NCBI GenBank assembly: GCA_030054235.1
Contig: JASGCG010000109.1
Location: forward strand, 1-6,151
From: Bacteroidia bacterium
GTDB taxonomy: Bacteria; Planctomycetota; Phycisphaerae; Phycisphaerales; SM1A02
Length of the DNA: 6,151 nucleotides
Direction of reading: 5' to 3'
A program made the position numbers and the translations under genes. Shown here piece by piece: positions 4,292 to 6,151 of the stretch. Under the pieces are notes generated by a model. The model was not told the origin of the DNA. It did not search any database and was given only the letters and a program-made list of their open reading frames with translations. Within the stretch, counting starts at the first letter, position 1. Each line of letters starts with the position of its first letter.

Positions 4292-6151
4292 CGGAACTGA
4301 TCCTCGAGTACGCGCTGGGCAACACGCTGCTTGCCATGCCGTTGGCCGTGCTTGCATGGACGATCGGCCGTTGGCGACGGTATCCGTCGCTTGCGCACGC
4401 GCTTTGGGTGCTGGTCATGATCCGGCTTGTCATGCCGCCGATTGCGGTAGTGCCGTGGCTCTCCGTCAGGGTCCCGTTGGAACGGCTCACGGCTGAAGCA
4501 CGGGACGGCCAGCGTGACGAGGGGCCCGGAAGCATGCCGTCGGCCCCCGAGAACGGTTCGACGAGCGGGGCCGTCCCATCGGCGGAACTCGCATGTGCGC
4601 CGGGCCGCACGGACGGGTCCGTGTCACGGCCAGAAGGGGCCATGCCCCCGGACTCGACTGCGCTCAGCGAACGGGGTGGGTCGGCGACCGCTGCGGCTTC
4701 AGCCGTCGCCGAGGTGCTGGTCGCGCCGGCATCGGCTGGCGCTCAACAAGCCGCGTCACGGAACACCGAGGTGCGGGGCGGCTCCTCTCTCGCGCTCGAT
4801 CCGTGGCTCCTCGTCGGTGCACTGTGGCTCGTTGGCACGATGCTCATCGTCGGAGTCTCCGCTGTTCGCGTCGTGCGGTTCCGACGTGGACTGCGCGTCC
4901 ACTGCAGTCCTGCGGGTCACGAAATCCGTGATGTCGCGAGTCGCGTGGCTGCCGAACTCGGCGTGCGGCGCAGGTTCAAGTTGCTCTCCGCGCGGTCGAA
5001 CTCGGTTCCGTTCGTCTGGGGCAGCTTCGGCGGCCCGATCGTCGTGCTCCCGGCGGCGCTTGCCGCAGAAGCGGATGCCCCAAGCCTCCGACTGATCCTG
5101 ATGCACGAACTGGCCCACATCCGACGCCGGGACGACCTCGTCCGATGGCTCGACTGGGCGGTTGTGGCATGGCTCTGGTGGAATCCACTCGCGTGGGTCG
5201 CGCGCCGTGGGCTCAGGTTGACCGAAGAACTCGCGTGCGATGCAGTCGTCCTGCGCACCTGCGGGGTCTCGACACGGGAATACGGCGCGTGCCTCGTGGC
5301 AGCGGCGGAGTCGTTGGCGGGTTCGGCGTTCCGCACGCCGGCACAGGCATGCACCATGGGCGACGGCGGATCGCTCGAGCAAAGGATCACGATCATCATG
5401 TCAGGATCGCTTCAGCGTCGTCCCTCCACTTCGCTTCGCGTGATCGCCGTCGGACTCGCCGCGGCCTGCCTCATGTCAGGCCTGCAGACCGTGGCGGGCG
5501 CCCAGTCGCCGCCAAACCCCCCGGCCAGGGGGCGTTCCTTCTTCGACGGTCGCGGCAAGCCCAACATCGTGGACACCGCGGTTGCAGCCAAGTTCCAGAC
5601 GCTCGTCGCCGCTGCGGAGGCGGCCGGGCTTGCCGAACTTCTTCGTTCGGAGGGCCCGTTCACGGTGTTTGCGCCGAGCGACGAGGCATTCGCGGCACTC
5701 CCTGCCGGAACGCTCGAGTCACTGCTGCTTCCCGAGAACAAGGAGAAGCTGCGCGGCATCCTCGCCCATCATGTGGTGCCCGGCCGACTGCTCTCGATGG
5801 AGGTCGGCAACATCGAGGATCCGCAGATGGCCCGCACGGCTGCGGGCGACCGCGAGACGATCAGCGCGGACCGCCGTGGCTTCCGTTTCGGCGCGGCAGA
5901 GGTCGTGCGGCCCGACATTCTCTGTGGCAATGGCGTGATCCACGCCATCGACCGGGTGGTGCTGCCGAAGCCCTCCCGCTCGGAGGAATCGATGGGCATG
6001 GGCATGAAGGAAGCGGCGCCGGCCGACTTGCTCGATGCGTTGCGCAAGGTCCCGGACGGGCGTTACTCGACCTTCATTGCGGCCGTTGAGGCGAGTGGTC
6101 GCGAACAGGACTGGGCGCAGTCCGCACCCGACCGCAGCTGGACGGTCTTCG
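4288..6151 (+). CDS. M56 (BlaR1-type) membrane metallopeptidase fused to FAS1 domains, 3' truncated
   Basis: A single open frame of 621 codons runs off the window end. It starts at a GTG that overlaps the blaI stop. Predicted membrane segments lie at about residues 4-24, 33-57, 172-194 and 384-404, the four-helix plan of BlaR1. The cytoplasmic protease lies between the third and fourth. It has the 'SVPFVWG...GPIVVLP' motif (239-255), the zinc site HELAH (273-277) with catalytic Glu274, and the third ligand in 'TEELACD' (312-318). The loop between segments 2 and 3 (about 58-170) is long, low-complexity and rich in Ala, Ser, Gly and Pro. After segment 4, instead of a penicillin-binding sensor, comes a complete fasciclin domain (about 426-561), then a short 'MGMGMKE' linker and the start of a second one. 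Role (inference): a membrane anti-repressor that inactivates BlaI when the external FAS1 part senses its ligand. The start and the domain order are firm; the ligand is unknown. Confidence 0.93.
   Translation, partial: MTELILEYALGNTLLAMPLAVLAWTIGRWRRYPSLAHALWVLVMIRLVMPPIAVVPWLSVRVPLERLTAEARDGQRDEGPGSMPSAPENGSTSGAVPSAELACAPGRTDGSVSRPEGAMPPDSTALSERGGSATAAASAVAEVLVAPASAGAQQAASRNTEVRGGSSLALDPWLLVGALWLVGTMLIVGVSAVRVVRFRRGLRVHCSPAGHEIRDVASRVAAELGVRRRFKLLSARSNSVPFVWGSFGGPIVVLPAALAAEADAPSLRLILMHELAHIRRRDDLVRWLDWAVVAWLWWNPLAWVARRGLRLTEELACDAVVLRTCGVSTREYGACLVAAAESLAGSAFRTPAQACTMGDGGSLEQRITIIMSGSLQRRPSTSLRVIAVGLAAACLMSGLQTVAGAQSPPNPPARGRSFFDGRGKPNIVDTAVAAKFQTLVAAAEAAGLAELLRSEGPFTVFAPSDEAFAALPAGTLESLLLPENKEKLRGILAHHVVPGRLLSMEVGNIEDPQMARTAAGDRETISADRRGFRFGAAEVVRPDILCGNGVIHAIDRVVLPKPSRSEESMGMGMKEAAPADLLDALRKVPDGRYSTFIAAVEASGREQDWAQSAPDRSWTVF
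5563..5970 (+). other. Fasciclin (FAS1) domain 1 of the M56 fusion protein
   Basis: Residues 426-561 have the normal FAS1 length (about 136). They show the family landmarks in order: the opening 'NIVDTAVA', the H1 box 'FTVFAPSDEAFAAL' (458-471), 'LRGILAHHVVPGRLL', and the H2 box 'GNGVIHAIDRVVLP' near the end. FAS1 domains are extracellular adhesion or ligand-binding modules. Here it lies on the outside, after the fourth membrane segment and a short 'AGAQSPPNPPARG' linker. Confidence 0.92.
6025..6151 (+). other. Start of a second FAS1 domain, cut by the window end
   Basis: From residue 580 the protein reads 'DLLDALRKVPDGRYSTFIAAVEASG', then 'SWTVF' at the last codons. This matches the opening helices and the first residues of the H1 box of another FAS1 domain. 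The spacing from the opening to the H1 box (about 40 residues) is slightly longer than in domain 1. The rest lies outside the window. Confidence 0.72.

Noticed and set aside
3431..4357. Minus-strand 308-codon frame antisense to blaI
   Set aside because: It covers the BlaI promoter, the operators and the tandem repeat; its sequence is a shadow of blaI with no family similarity.
5145..6089. Plus-strand 314-codon frame inside the M56/FAS1 gene
   Set aside because: Arg/Gly-rich shadow frame. The overlapping frame from 4288 encodes recognisable M56 and FAS1 motifs throughout.
5398..6151. FAS1 as a separate gene starting at an internal ATG such as 5398
   Set aside because: The frame from the M56 part continues through this point without a stop, and no ribosome binding site was evident there. 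Segment 4 matches the expected last BlaR1 helix.
4288..6151. True BlaR1/MecR1 beta-lactam sensor
   Set aside because: No penicillin-binding motifs (SxxK, SxN, KTG in order) follow the fourth membrane segment; the region is FAS1 instead.

Overview
The window is high-GC bacterial DNA that most resembles the Planctomycetota, probably the Phycisphaerae. Two things suggest this. One is a secreted HAF-repeat protein ending in a type I dockerin of the 'GDLNCDG...DLSVLLGAWG' kind common in that group. The other is an orphan protein with a helix-turn-helix (HTH)-like N-terminus that resembles, from memory, a planctomycetal family of unknown function. No rRNA, tRNA, CRISPR array, insertion sequence or integrase was seen.

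Layout. Bases 1-425 carry no convincing gene but are rich in inverted repeats. They hold a perfect 16-bp hairpin (74-109) and a nested imperfect inverted repeat (257-421) directly behind the first gene. On the minus strand, 426-1892 encodes a 488-residue exported protein with a signal peptide, seven HAF-type repeats, an Ig-like segment and a C-terminal dockerin. Its leader (1893-2160) contains two inverted repeats. Also on the minus strand, 2161-3387 encodes a 408-residue conserved hypothetical protein with a probable N-terminal HTH. Directly upstream of its proposed GTG start is a TATACT box and then a 16/18-bp tandem repeat (3404-3484). Bases 3485-3832 hold no convincing gene.

On the plus strand, 3833-6151 is a BlaI/BlaR1-type signalling operon. 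A TTGACA-17 bp-TAACGT promoter contains two perfect ACGACA-N3-TGTCGT operators with centres 22 bp apart. It is followed by a 124-residue BlaI/MecI-family repressor (3917-4291). By a 4-bp GTGA overlap, this leads into an M56 (BlaR1-type) membrane zinc metallopeptidase (4288 to beyond the window end). The M56 reading frame continues without a stop through a fourth membrane segment into a complete fasciclin (FAS1) domain and the start of a second one. FAS1 therefore sits where BlaR1 carries its penicillin-binding sensor.

Proposed logic (inference): the extracytoplasmic FAS1 region senses an unknown surface or matrix ligand, and the cytoplasmic HELAH protease is then activated. BlaI is cleaved or released, and promoters with the ACGACA-N3-TGTCGT operator, including the operon's own, are opened. 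This FAS1-fused anti-repressor is the most interesting item in the window.
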